Below, piece by piece: positions 31,401 to 46,112 of a stretch of 64,000 nucleotides of DNA. The translations under genes were made by a program, and so were the position numbers. The notes under the pieces were generated by a model. It was given only the letters and a program-made list of their open reading frames with translations, was not told where the DNA came from and did not search any database. The first letter of the stretch is position 1, and the number at the start of each line of letters is the position of its first letter. The stretch is from Pterois miles (Eukaryota; Chordata; Actinopteri; Perciformes; Scorpaenidae): the NCBI GenBank assembly GCA_947000775.1, contig CAMQGK010000650.1, positions 5,793,501 through 5,857,500 on the forward strand. Reading direction: 5' to 3'.

Positions 31401-32982
31401 ATGAAAATTTTCGACATACTACACTATGACTTTTTTCATAAAAATTTCCGTCATACTATACTATGACTTTTTTTCAAAAAATTTCTGACGTACTACACTG
31501 ACTTTTTTTCATGAAAATTTCCGACATACTATACTGACTTTCTTCATGAAAATTTCCAACATACTATACTATGACTTTTTTCATGAAAATTGCCAACATA
31601 CTGAACTACGTCTTTTTTTCGTGAAAATTTTCGACATACTATACTGTCTTTTTTTCATGAAAATACTATGACTTTTTTAATAAAAATTTCTGACATACTA
31701 TACTATGACTTTTTGCCATGAAAATTTCTGATATAGTATACTATGGCTTTTTTCCTGAAAATTTCCGACAAACTATACTATGAATTTTTCCCATAAAAAT
31801 TTCCGTCATACTATGCTATGACTTTTTTCCATGAAAATTTCCGACATACTATACTATGACTTTTTTCATAAAAATTTTCGACATACTATACTACGACTTT
31901 TTTTTTGAAAATTACCGACATACTATACGATGATTTTTTTCATGAAAATTTCCAACATACTAAACTACGACTTTTTTTCCTGAAAATATTCGACATAGTA
32001 TTCTATGACTTTTTTCCATGTAGATTTCCAACATATTATACTATAACTTTTTTCATGAAAATTTCGAACATACTAAACTGTGACTTTTTTTCATGAAAAT
32101 TTCCGACATACTATACTATGACTTTTTTTTTGATGAAAATTTTCGACAGACTATACTATGACTTTTTTTAATGAAAATTTTCGACATACTATACCATGAC
32201 TTTTTTCATGAAAATATCCGACATACTATACTCTGAATTTCTTTCATGAATATTTCTGACATACTATGACTTTTACAATAAAAATTTCTGACATAATATA
32301 CTATGACCTTTTTTTGATGAAAATTTTCGACATACTATACTATGACTTTTTTTTCAATAAAATTTTGGACATACTATACTATGACTTTTTTTTCAATAAA
32401 ATTTCCGACATACTATACTATGACTTTTTTCACGAAAATTTTCGACACACTATACTATGACTTTTTTCATGAAAATTTCTGACATACTGTACTATGACTT
32501 TTTTGCCATGAAAATTTCCGACATACTATACTATGACTTTTTCTCACGAAAATTTTCGACATACTATACTATGACTTTTTTCATGAAAATTTCCGACATA
32601 CTATACTATGACTTTTTTTCATGAAAATTTCCGACATACTATACTGACTTTTTTTCATGAAAATTTTTGACATAGTATACTATGACTTTTTTCATGAAAA
32701 TTTTCGACATACTACACAATTACTTTTTTCAAGGAAATTTTCGACATACTATACTTTGACTTTTTTCATGAAAATTTTCGACATACCATACTATGACTTT
32801 TTATCATGAAGATTTCCGACATACTATACTATGACTTTTTTTTCAATAAAATTTCCGACATACTACACTATGACTTTTTTGATAAAAATTTCCGTCATAC
32901 TATACTATGACTTTTTTCATGAAAATTTTCGACATACTACACAATTACTTTTTTCATGAAAATTTTCGACATCCTATACTAT

Positions 32983-35900
32983 GACGTTTTTCAAGGAAAT
33001 TTTCGACATCCTATACTATGACTTTTTCCATGAAAATTTCCGACATACTATACTATGACTTTTTTCACGAAAATTTTCGACATACTATACTATGACTTTT
33101 TTCATGAAAATTTCCGACATACTATACTATGACTTTTTTTCATGAAAATTTTTGACATAGTATACTATGACTTTTTTCATGAAAATTTTTGACATAGTAT
33201 ACTATGACTTTTTTCAAAGAAATTTTCGACATACTATACTATAACTTTTTTATGAAAATTTCCGACATACTATACTATGACTTTTTCCCATGAAAATTTC
33301 CGTCATACTATACTATGACTTTTTTCCATGAAAATTTCCGACATAGTATACTATGACTTTTATTCATGAAAATTTCCAACATAGTATACTATAACTTTTT
33401 TCATGAAAATTTCCAACATACTAAACTATGACTTTTTTTTGATGAAAATTTTCGACATACTATACTATGACTTTTTTGCCATGAAAATTTCCGACATACT
33501 ATACTATGACTTTTTTTTTCAATAAAATTTCCGACATACTATACTATGACTTTTTTTTCAATAAAATTTCCGACATACTATACTATGACTTTTTTGCCAT
33601 GAAAATTTCCAACATACTACACTATGACTTTTTTTTGATGAAAATTTTCGACATAGTATACTATGACTTTTTTCATGAAAATTTCCGACATACTGTACTA
33701 TGGCTTTTCCATGAAAATTTTCGACATACTATACTATGACTTTTTATCATGAAGATTTCCGACATAGTATACTATGACTTTTTTCATGGAAATTTCCGAC
33801 ATACTGTACTATGGCTTTTCCATGAAAATTTTCGACATACTATACTATGACTTTTTTCATGAAAATTTTCGACATACTATACTATGACTTTTTTTTCAAT
33901 AAAATTTCCGACATACTATACTATGACTTTTTTCATAAAAATTTCCGTCATACTATACTATGACTTTTTTTCATGAAAATTTTCGAGATATATGATGACT
34001 TTTTAAATGAAAATTTCTAACATACTACACTATGACTTTTTTCACAAAAATTTCCGTCATACTATACTATGACTTTTTTTCAAAAAAAAATTTCTGACGT
34101 ACTACACTGACTTTTTTCATGAAAATTTCCGACATACTATACTATGACTTTTTTCATGAAAATTGCCGACATACTAAACTACGTCTTTTTTTCCTGAAAA
34201 TTTTCCGACATACTATACTGTCTTTTTTTTAATGAGAATTTCCGACATACTATACTATGACTTTTTTCATGAAAATTTTCGACATACTATACTATGACTT
34301 TTTTAATAAAAATTTCTGACATACTATATTATGACTTTTTTCATGAAAATTTCCGACATACTATACTATGACTTTTTTCATGAAAATTTCCGACATACTA
34401 CACTATGACTTTTTTCATGAAAATTGCCGACATACTAAACTACGTCTTTTTTTCCTGAAAATTTTCGACATACTATACTGTCTTTTTTTTAATGACAATT
34501 TCCGACATACTATACTATGACTTTTTTTATGAAAATTTCCGACATACTATACTATGACTTTTTTTCATTAAAATTTTCGACATACTATACTATAACTTTT
34601 TTAATAAAAATTTCTGACATACTATACTATGACTTTTTTCATGAAAATTTTCGACATACTATACTATGACTTTTTTAATGAAAATTTTCGACATACTATA
34701 CTATGACTTTTTTCATGAAAATTTCCGACATACTATACTGTGACTTTTTTCATGAAAATTTCCGACATGCTAAACTATGACTTTTTTCATGAAAATTTCC
34801 GACATACTATACTGTGACTTTTTTCATGAAAATTGCCGACATGCTAAACTACAACTTTTTTTCCTGAAAATTTTCGACATAGTATTCTATGACTTTTTTC
34901 CATGTAGATTTCCAACATATTATACTATAACTTTTTTCATGAAAATTTCGAACATACTAAACTATGACTTTTTTTCATGAAAATTTCCGACATACTATAC
35001 TATGACTTTTTTTTTGATGAAAATTTTCGACATACTATACTATGACTTTTTCCCATGAAAATTTCCAACATACTATACTATGACTTTTTTTCACCAAAAA
35101 TTTTTGACATACTATACTGACTTTTTTCATGAAAATTTCCAACATACTATACTATGACTTTTTTTCATGAAAATTTTTGACATACTACACAATGACTTTT
35201 TTCATGAAAATTTTCGACATCCTATACTATAACTTTTTTCATGAAAATTTTCGACATACTATACTGTGAATTTCTTTCATGAAAATTTCCGACAAACTAT
35301 ACTGACTTTTTTTCACGAAAATTTTTGACATACTATACTGATTTTTTTCATGAAAATTTTCGACATACAATACTATGACTTTTTTCATGAAAATATCCGA
35401 CATAATATACTGTGGCTTTTTCCGTGAAAATTTCCGACATACTACACTGACTTTTTTTCATGAAAATTTTTGACATACTATACTATGACTTTTTTCATGA
35501 AAATTTCCGACATACTATACTATGACTTTTTTCATGAAAATTTCCGACATACTATACTGACTTTTTTCATGAAAATTTTCAACATACATGATAACTTTTT
35601 TAATGAAAATTTCCGACATACTACACTATGACTTTTTTCATAAAAATTTCCGTCATACTATACTATGACTTTTTTTCAAAAAAATTTCTGACGTACTATA
35701 CTGACTTTTTTTCATGAAAATTTTTGACATACTATACTATGACTTTTTTCATGAAAATTTCCGACATACTATACTATGACTTTTTTCATGAAAATTGCCA
35801 ACATACTGAACTACGTCTTTTTTTCCTGAAAATTTTCGACATACTATACTGTCTTTTTTTCATGAAAATACTATGACTTTTTTAATAAAAATTTCTGACA

Positions 35901-38900
35901 TACTATACTATGACTTTTTGCCATGAAAATTTCTAATATAGTATACTATGGCTTTTTTCCTGAAAATTTCCGACAAACTATACTATGAATTTTTCCCATA
36001 AAAATTTCCGTCATACTATGCTATGACTTTTTTCCATGAAAATTTCCGACATACTATACTATGACTTTTTTTCATAAAAATTTTCGACATACTATACTAC
36101 GACTTTTTTTTTGAAAATTTCCGACATACTATACTATGATTTTTTTCATGAAAATTTCCAACATACTAAACTACGACTTTTTTTCCTGAAAATTTTCGAC
36201 ATAGTATTCTATGACTTTTTTCCATGTAGATTTCCAACATATTATACTATAACTTTTTTCATGAAAATTTCGAACATACTAAACTGTGACTTTTTTTCAT
36301 GAAAATTTCCGACATACTATACTATGACTTTTTTTTTGATGAAAATTTTCAACAGACTATACTATGACTTTTTTCATGAAAATTTCCGACATACTATACT
36401 ATGACTTTTTTTAATGAAAATTTTCGACATACTATACCATGACTTTTTTCATGAAAATATCCGACATACTATACTCTGAATTTCTTTCATGAATATTTCT
36501 GACATACTATGACTTTTACAATAAAAATTTCTGACATAATATACTATGACCTTTTTTTGATGAAAATTTTCGACATACTATACTATGACTTTTTTTTCAA
36601 TAAAATTTTCGACATACTATACTATGACTTTTTTTTTCAATAAAATTTCCGACATACTATACTATGACTTTTTTCACGAAAATTTTCGACATACTATACT
36701 ATGACTTTTTTTTCCATGAAAATTTCCGACATACTATACTATGACTTTTTTCACGAAAATTTTCGACATACTATACTATGACTTTTTTCATGAAAATTTC
36801 CGACATACTATACTATGACTTTTTTTCATGAAAATTTCCGACATACTATACTATGACTTTTTTTCATGAAAATTTCCGACATACTATACTATGACTTTTT
36901 TTCATGAAAATTTCCGACATACTACACTATGACTTTTTTCATAAAAATTTCCGTCATACTATACTATGACTTTTTTCATGAAAATTTTCGACATACTACA
37001 CAATTACTTTTTTCATGAAAATTTTCGACATCCTATACTATGACGTTTTTCAAGGAAATTTTCGACATCCTATACTATGACTTTTTCCATGAAAATTTCC
37101 GACATACTATACTATGACTTTTTTCACGAAAATTTTCGACATACTATACTATGACTTTTTTCATGAAAATTTCCGACATACTATACTATGACTTTTTTTC
37201 ATGAAAATTTTTGACATAGTATACTATGACTTTTTTCATGAAAATTTTTGACATAGTATACTATGACTTTTTTCAAAGAAATTTTCGACATACTATACTA
37301 TAACTTTTTTATGAAAATTTCCGACATACTATACTATGACTTTTTCCCATGAAAATTTCCGTCATACTATACTATGACTTTTTTCCATGAAAATTTCCGA
37401 CATAGTATACTATGACTTTTATTCATGAAAATTTCCAACATCGTATACTATGACTTTTTTTTGATGAAAATTTTCGACATACTATACTATGACTTTTTTG
37501 CCATGAAAATTTCCGACATACTATACTATGACTTTTTTTTCAATAAAATTTCCGACATACTATACTGACTTTTTTTTCAATAAAATTTCCGACATACTAT
37601 ACTATGACTTTTTTGCCATGAAAATTTCCAACATACTACACTATGACTTTTTTTTGATGAAAATTTTCGACATAGTATACTATGACTTTTTTCATGAAAA
37701 TTTCCGACATACTGTACTATGGCTTTTCCATGAAAATTTTCGACATACTATACTATGACTTTTTATCATGAAGATTTCCGACATAATATACTATGACTTT
37801 TTTCATGAAAATTTTCGACATACTATACTATGACTTTTTTCATAAAAATTTCCGTCATACTATACTATGACTTTTTTTCATGAAAATTTTCGAGATATAT
37901 GATGACTTTTTAAATGAAAATTTCTAACATACTACACTATGACTTTTTTCATAAAAATTTCCGTCATACTATACTATGACTTTTTTTCAAAAAAATTTCT
38001 GACGTACTACACTGACTTTTTTCATGAAAATTTCCGACATACTATACTATGACTTTTTTCATGAAAATTGCCGACATACTAAACTACGTCTTTTTTTCCT
38101 GAAAATTTTCCGACATACTATACTGTCTTTTTTTTAATGAGAATTTCCGACATACTATACTATGACTTTTTTCATGAAAATTTTCGACATACTATACTAT
38201 GACTTTTTTAATAAAAATTTCTGACATACTATATTATGACTTTTTTCATGAAAATTTCCGACATACTATACTATGACTTTTTTCATGAAAATTTCCGACA
38301 TACTACACTATGACTTTTTTCATGAAAATTGCCGACATACTAAACTACGTCTTTTTTTCCTGAAAATTTTCGACATACTATACTATGACTTTTTTTTCAT
38401 TAAAATTTCAGATATACTATACTATGACTTTTTGCCATGAAAATTTCCGATATAGTATACTATGGCTTTTTTCATGAAAATTTCCGACAAACTATACTAT
38501 GAATTTTTCCCATAAAAATTTCCGTCATACTATGCTATGACTTTTTTGCCATGAAAATTTCAGACATACTATACTATGACGTTTTTTCATGAAGATTTAC
38601 AACATACTACACTATGACTTTTTTTCATGAAAATTTCCGACATACTATATTATGACTTTTTTTTTGATGAAAATTTTCGACATACTATACTATGACTTTT
38701 TTTCATGAAAATTTTCGACATACTATACTATAACTTTTTTTATGAAAATTTCCGACATACTATACTATGACTTTTTCCCATGAAAATTTCCTTCATACTA
38801 TACTATGACTTTTTTCCATGAAAATTTCCGACATAGTATACTATGACTTTTATTCATGAAAATTTCCAACATAGTATACTATGACTTTTTTCCATGAAAA

Positions 38901-41300
38901 TTTCCAACATAGTATACTATAACTTTTTTCATGAAAATTTCCAACATACTAAACTATGACTCCTTTTGATGAAAATTTTCGACATAGTATACTATGACTT
39001 TTTTCATGAAAATTTTCGACATACTATACAATGCCTTTTTTTTCAATAAAATTTTCGACATACTATACTGACTTTTTTCATGAAAATTTCCGACATATTA
39101 TACTATGACTTTTTTAATGAAAATTTTCGACATACTATACTATGACTTTTTTCATGAAAATTTCCGACATACTATACTGTGACTTTTTTCATGAAAATTT
39201 CCGACATGCTAAACTATGACTTTTTTCATGAAAATTTCCGACATACTATACTGTGACTTTTTTCATGAAAATTGCCGACATGCTAAACTACGACTTTTTT
39301 TCCTGAAAATTTTCGACATAGTATTCTATGACTTTTTTCCATGTAGATTTCCAACATATTATACTATAACTTTTTTCATGAAAATTTCGAACATACTAAA
39401 CTATGACTTTTTTTCATGAAAATTTCCGACATACTATACTATGACTTTTTTTTTTGATGAAAATTTTCGACATACTATACTATGACTTTTTCCCATGAAA
39501 ATTTCCAACATACTATACTATGACTTTTTTTCACCAAAAATTTTTGACATACTATACTGACTTTTTTCATGAAAATTTCCAACATACTATACTATGACTT
39601 TTTTTCATGAAAATTTTTGACATACTACACAATGACTTTTTTCATGAAAATTTTCGACATCCTATACTGTGAATTTCTTTCATGAAAATTTCCGACAAAC
39701 TATACTGACTTTTTTTCACGAAAATTTTTGACATACTATACTGATTTTTTTCATGAAAATTTTCGACATACAATACTATGACTTTTTTCATGAAAATATC
39801 CGACATAATATACTGTGGCTTTTTCCGTGAAAATTTCCGACATACTACACTGACTTTTTTTCATGAAAATTTTTGACATACTATACTATGACTTTTTTCA
39901 TGAAAATTTCCGACATACTATACTATGACTTTTTTCATGAAAATTTTCAACATACATGATAACTTTTTTAATGAAAATTTCCGACATACTACACTATGAC
40001 TTTTTTCATAAAAATTTCCGTCATACTATACTATGACTTTTTTTCAAAAAAATTTCTGACGTACTATACTGACTTTTTTTCATGAAAATTTTTGACATAC
40101 TATACTATGACTTTTTTCATGAAAATTTCCGACATACTATACTATGACTTTTTTCATGAAAATTGCCAACATACTGAACTACGTCTTTTTTTCCTGAAAA
40201 TTTTCGACATACTATACTGTCTTTTTTTCATGAAAATACTATGACTTTTTTAATAAAAATTTCTGACATACTATACTATGACTTTTTGCCATGAAAATTT
40301 CTGATATAGTATACTATGGATTTTTTCCTGAAAATTTCCGACAAACTATACTATGAATTTTTCCCATAAAAATTTCCGTCATACTATGCTATGACTTTTT
40401 TCCATGAAAATTTCCGACATACTATACTATGACTTTTTTCATAAAAATTTTCGACATACTATACTACGACTTTTTTTTTGAAAATTTCCGACATACTATA
40501 CTATGATTTTTTTCATGAAAATTTCCAACATACTAAACTACGACTTTTTTTCCTGAAAATTTTCGACATAGTATTCTATGACTTTTTTCCATGTAGATTT
40601 CCAACATATTATACTATAACTTTTTTCATGAAAATTTCGAACATACTAAACTGTGACTTTTTTTCATGAAAATTTCCGACATACTATACTATGACTTTTT
40701 TTTTGATGAAAATTTTCAACAGACTATACTATGACTTTTTTCATGAAAATTTCCGACATACTATACTATGACTTTTTTTAATGAAAATTTTCGACATACT
40801 ATACCATGACTTTTTTCATGAAAATATCCGACATACTATACTCTGAATTTCTTTCATGAATATTTCTGACATACTATGACTTTTACAATAAAAATTTCTG
40901 ACATAATATACTATGACCTTTTTTTGATGAAAATTTTCGACATACTATACTATGACTTTTTTTTCAATAAAATTTTCGACATACTATACTATGACTTTTT
41001 TTTCAATAAAATTTCCGACATACTATACTATGACTTTTTTCACGAAAATTTTCGACATACTATACTATGACTTTTTTTTTCCATGAAAATTTCCGACATA
41101 CTATACTATGACTTTTTTCACGAAAATTTTCGACATACTATACTATGACTTTTTTCATGAAAATTTCCGACATACTATACTATGACTTTTTTTCATGAAA
41201 ATTTCCGACATACTATACTATGACTTTTTTTCATGAAAATTTCCGACATACTACACTCTGACTTTTTTCATGAAAATTTCCAACATACTACACTATGACT
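32983..41300 (+). repeat. Two ~4-4.4-kb higher-order blocks in tandem
   Basis: The rare GACGTTTTTCAAGG unit occurs at about 32,983 and 37,043, and CGAGATATATGATGAC at about 33,985 and 37,889. A CCATGTAGATTTCC unit lies inside repeat-derived frames that recur at 34,777/39,216 and 36,111/40,478. The offset shifts from about 3.9 to 4.4 kb across the pair. The right copy differs around 38,390-38,720, where it instead resembles 27,780-28,100. Confidence 0.65.
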
Positions 41301-41564
41301 TTTTTCATAAAAATTTCCGTCATACTATACTACGACTTTTTTTCAAAAAAATTTCTGACGTACTACACTGACTTTTTTCATGAAAATTTCCGACATACTA
41401 TACTATGACTTTTTTTCATGAAAATTTTTGACATAGTATACTATGACTTTTTTCATGAAAATTTTCGACATCCTATACTATGACTTTTTCCATGAAAATT
41501 TTCGACATCCTATACTATGACTTTTTTCACGAAAATTTTCAACATACTATACTATGACTTTTTT

Positions 41565-41897
41565 AGAAGAAGAAGAAGAAGATAGTCCTTTATTAGTCCC
41601 ACAATGGGGAAATTCAATTTACACTCTGTTAAACTCATACATGGTACATGCAGACCTGAAACACACATACATGCATTAATGGAGAGGTGTCAGAGTGATG
41701 GGGCTGCTCCTGACAAGCGCCCCGAGCAGTTGGGGGTTTGGTGCCTTGCTCAGGGGCACCTCGGCAGTGCCCAAGAGGTAAACTGGCACCTCTCCAGCTA
41801 CCAGTTCACACTCAGTTTTTTGGTCCATGTCGGGACTTGAACCGGTGACCCTCCGGTTCCCAAGCCAACTCCCTACAGACTGAGCTACTGCCGCCCC
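41565..41897 (-). mobile_element. tRNA-derived SINE inserted in the satellite
   Basis: On the minus strand this 333-bp element starts with GGGGCGGCAG and has the two internal RNA polymerase III promoter blocks of a tRNA gene. The A-box-like TAGCTCAGTCTGTAGGG is at 41,871-41,887 and the B-box GGTTCAAGTCC at 41,833-41,843. The body carries GAGCAAGGCACC and AACTGCTCGGGGCGC, phrases I associate with teleost SINEs. It ends in a retroposon-type tail (CCCCATTGTGGGACTAATAA) followed by a short TTC repeat. The flanks are satellite monomers broken within the T run. No target-site duplication longer than 1-2 bp is visible, although poly-A/T flanks could hide one. The 78-codon plus-strand frame at 41,604-41,840 is a by-product. 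The element is seen once, so it probably landed after the array expanded. Confidence 0.9.
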
Positions 41898-44800
41898 TCA
41901 TGAAAATTTCCGACATACTATACTATGACTTTTTTTCATGAAAATTTTTGACATAGTATACTATGACTTTTTTCATGAAAATTTTTGACATAGTATACTA
42001 TGACTTTTTTCAAGGAAATTTTCGACATACTATACTGTAACTTTTTTTATGAAAATTTCGGACATACTATACTATGACTTTTTCCCATGAAAATTTCCGT
42101 CATACTATACTATGACTTTTTTCCATGAAAATTTCCGACATAGTATACTATGACTTTTTCCCATGAAAATTTCCGTCATACTATACTATGACTTTTTTCC
42201 ATGAAAATTTCCGACATAGTATACTATGACTTTTATTCATGAAAATTTCCAACATAGTATAGTATAACTTTTTTCATGAAAATTTCCAACATACTAAACT
42301 ATGACTTTTTTTTGATGAAAATTTTCGACATACTATACTATGACTTTATTCCATGTAGATTTCCAACATACTACATTATTACTTTTTTCCATGAAAATTT
42401 CCAACATACTATACTATGACATTTTTTATATGAAATTTTCCGACATACTATACTGACTTTTTTTTTCATTAAAATTTCCGACACACTATACTGACTTTTT
42501 TTCATGAAAATTTCTGACATAGTATACTATGACTTATTTCATGAAAATATCCGACATAATATACTATAACTTTTTTTATGAAAATTTCCGACATACTATA
42601 CTATGACTTTTTCCCATGAAAATTTCCGTCATACTATACTATGACTTTTTTCATGAAAATTTCCAAAATAGTATACTATGACTTTTTTCATGAAAATTTC
42701 CGACATACTATACTATGTCTTTTTTCATGAAAATTTCCGACATAATATACTGTGGCTTTTTCCATGAAAATTTCCGACATACTATACTATGACTTTTTCC
42801 AATGAAAATTTCCGTCATACTATACTATGACTTTTTTCCTGAAAATTTTCGACATCCTATACTATGACTTTTTCCCATGAAAATTTCCGTCATACTATAC
42901 TATGACTTTTTTCCATGAAAATTTCCGACAGAGTATACTATGACTTTTTTCCATGAAAATTTCCGACATACTATACTATGACTTTTTTTCATGAAAATTT
43001 CCGACACACTATACTATGACTTTTTTTCAAAAAAATTTCTGACGTACTACACTGACTTTTTTCATGAAAATTTCCGACATACTATACTGACTTTTTTTAT
43101 GAAAAATTCCGACATACTATACTGTTACTTTCTTTCATGAAAATTTCCGACATGCTATACTATAACTTTTTTCCAAGATAATTTCTGATATAGTATACTA
43201 TGACTTTTTTCACGAAAATTTCCGACATACTATACTATGACTTTTTTTCATGAAAATTTCCGACATACTATACTATGACTTTTTTCCATGTAGATTTCCA
43301 ACATATGATATTATTACTTTTTTCCATGAAAATTTCCAACATACTATACTATGACATTTTTTATATGAAATTTTCCGACATACTATACTGACTTTTTTTT
43401 CATTAAATTTTCCGACACACTATACTGACTTTTTTTCAAAAAAATTTCTGACGTACTACACTGACTTTTTTCATGAAAATTTCCGACATACTATACTATA
43501 ACTTTTTTTATGAAAATTTCCGACATACTATACTATGACTTTTTCCCATGAAAATTTCCGTCATACTATACGATGACTTTTTTTTGAAGAAAATTTTCGA
43601 CATAGTATACTATGACTTTTTTCATGAAAATTTCCGACATACTATACTATGACTTTTTCCCATGAAAATTTCCGTCATACTATACTATGACTTTTTTCCA
43701 TGAAAATTTCCGACATAGTATACTATGACTTTTTTCCATGAAAATTTCCAACATCGTATACTATAACTTTTTTCATGAAAATTTCCAACACACTAAACTG
43801 ACTTTTTTTTATGAAAATTTTCAACATAGTATACTATGACTTTTTTCATGAAAATTTCCGACATACTGTACTATGGCTTTTTCCATGAAAATTTTCGACA
43901 TACTATACTATGACTTTTTACCATGAAGATTTCTGACATACTATACTATGACTTTTTTTTCAATAAAATTTCCGACATACTATACTAAGACTTTTTTCAT
44001 GAAAATTTCTGACATACTATACTATGACTTTTTTGCCATGAAAATTTCCGACATACTATACTATGACTTTTTTCACGAAAATTTTCGACATACTATACTG
44101 TGACTTTTTATCATGAAGATTTCCGACATAATATACTATGACTTCTTTCATGAAAATTTTCGACATACTATACTATGACTTTTTTTATGAAAAATTCCGA
44201 CATACTATACTATGATTTTTTTCATGAAAATTTTCGACATACTATACTATGACTTTTTTCATGAAAATATCCGACATAATATACTGTGGCTTTTTCCGTG
44301 AAAATTTCCGACATACTATACTGACTTTTTTTCATGAAAATTTTTGACATAGTATACTATGACTTATTTCATGAAAATATCCGACATAATATACTGTGGC
44401 TTTTTCCGTGAAAATTTCCGACATACTATAATGACTTTTTTTCATGAAAATTTTTGACATAGTATACTGACTTTTTTCATGAAAATTTTCGACATCCTAT
44501 ACTATGACTTTTTTCATGAAAATTTTCGACATACTATGCTATGACTTTTTCCCATGAAAATTTCCGTCATACTATACTATGACTTTTTTCATGAAAATTT
44601 CCAACATACTAAACTATGACTTTTTTTTGAAGAAAATTTTCGACATAGTATACTATGACTTTTTTCATGAAAATTTCCGACATACTGTACTATGGCTTTT
44701 TATCATGAAGATTTCCGACATATTATACTATGACTTTTTATCATGAAGATTTCCGACATACTATACTATGACTTTTTTTTCAATAAAATTTTCGACATAC

Positions 44801-46070
44801 TATACTATGACTTTTTATCATGAAGATTTCCGACATACTATACTATGACTTTTTGTTCAATAAAATTTTCGACATACTATACTATGACTGTTTTCATGAA
44901 AATTTTCGACATACTATACTATGACTTTTTTCAAGGAAATGTTCGACATACTATACTATAACTTTTTCCCATGAAAATTTCCGACATACTATACTATGAC
45001 TTTTTTCCATGAAAATTTCCGACATAGTATACTATGACTTTTTCCCATGAAAATTTCCGACATACTATACTGACTTTTTTTTCATGAAAATTTCCGACAT
45101 ACTATACTATGACTTTTTTTTCAATAAAATTTCCGACATACTATACTATGACTTTTTTCATGAAAATTTCCGACATACATGATGACTTTTTTAATGAAAA
45201 TTTCCGACATACTACACTATGACTTTTTTCATAAAAATTTACGTCATACTATACTACGACTTTTTTTCATGAAAATTTCCGACACACTATACTATGACTT
45301 TTTTTCAAAAAAATTTGACGTACTACACTGACTTTTTTCATGAAAATTTCCAACATACTATACTATGATTTTTTTCATGAACATTTCCGACATACTATAC
45401 TGTGACTTTTTTCATGAAAATTGCCGACATACTAAACTATGACTTTTTTCATGAAAATTTCCGACATACTGTACTATGACTTTTTATCATGAAGATTTCC
45501 GACATACTATACTATGACTTTTTTCATGAAAATTTTTGAAATACTATACTATGACTTTTTTTTCAATAAAATTCCGACATACTATACTATGACTTTTTTC
45601 CAAGATAATTTCTGACATACTATACTATGACTTTTTTTTCAATAAAATTTCCGACATACTATACTATGACTTTTTTCATAAAAATTTACGTCATACTATA
45701 CTATGACTTTTTTCATGAAAATTTCCGACATACTATACTATGACTTTTTTTATGAAAAATTCCGACATACTATACTGTGACTTTTTTCATGAAAATTTCC
45801 AACATACTAAACTATGACTTCTTTTTAATGAAAATTTTCGACATAGTATACTATGACTATTTTTTTATGAAAATTTCCGCCAGACTATACTATGTCTTTC
45901 TTCCATGAAAATTTCCATCATACTATACTATGACTTTTTTTTCATAAAAATTTCTGACATACTATACTGATTTTTTCCCATAAAAATTTCCGTGATACTA
46001 TACTGACTTTTTTTATGAAAATTTCTGACTTAATATACTGCGACTTTTTTTCCATGAAAATTTCAGACAT

Positions 46071-46112
46071 ACTGTACTATGATTTTTCATCATGAAAAAA
46101 TCATAGTACAGT
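46071..46112. repeat. Foldback at the right edge of the array
   Basis: The last monomer turns back on itself. ACTGTACTATGATTTTTCAT is followed, after one C, by its reverse complement with a single extra A. The arms are 20 and 21 nt, so they can form an almost perfect hairpin with a one-base centre. Sequence to the right is no longer regular satellite. Confidence 0.9.

Larger units (their letters stand above)
1..46083 (+). repeat. Giant satellite array, ~37-bp monomer
   Basis: This is a tandem array of about 1,200 copies of an AT-rich unit, interrupted once by a SINE at 41,565-41,897. Read on the plus strand, a unit has a T run of 5-9, then CATGAAAA, then TTTCCGACATAC (or TTTTCGACATAC), then TATACTATGAC. 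Length varies from about 36 to 39 bp, mainly through the T run. Recurrent variants are CATAGTATACTATG, AATAAAATTTCCGAC, TTTGATGAAAATTTTCGAC, CATCCTATAC and CATACTACAC. All units share one orientation and the array runs off the left edge. The small open frames throughout (repeats of MKIFDILYYDFF and similar) arise because a 37-bp unit cycles through all three frames; they are not genes. I do not recognise a named satellite family. Confidence 0.97.

Noticed and set aside
1838..41070. Dozens of small frames with MKIFDILYYDFF-type repeats
   Set aside because: They arise from a 37-bp satellite cycling through frames; the identical peptides reflect block duplication and not protein conservation.
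41604..41840. 78-codon frame in the SINE
   Set aside because: It lies antisense within the tRNA-derived SINE and shows no protein-like features.
1..46083. CRISPR-like array (unit near 37 bp)
   Set aside because: There are no unique spacers; units abut directly, and the window is eukaryotic.
1..46083. Centromere assignment
   Set aside because: The dyad-rich satellite would fit, but intronic position beside an apparently intact gene and unknown genome-wide distribution give no support for calling it a centromere.
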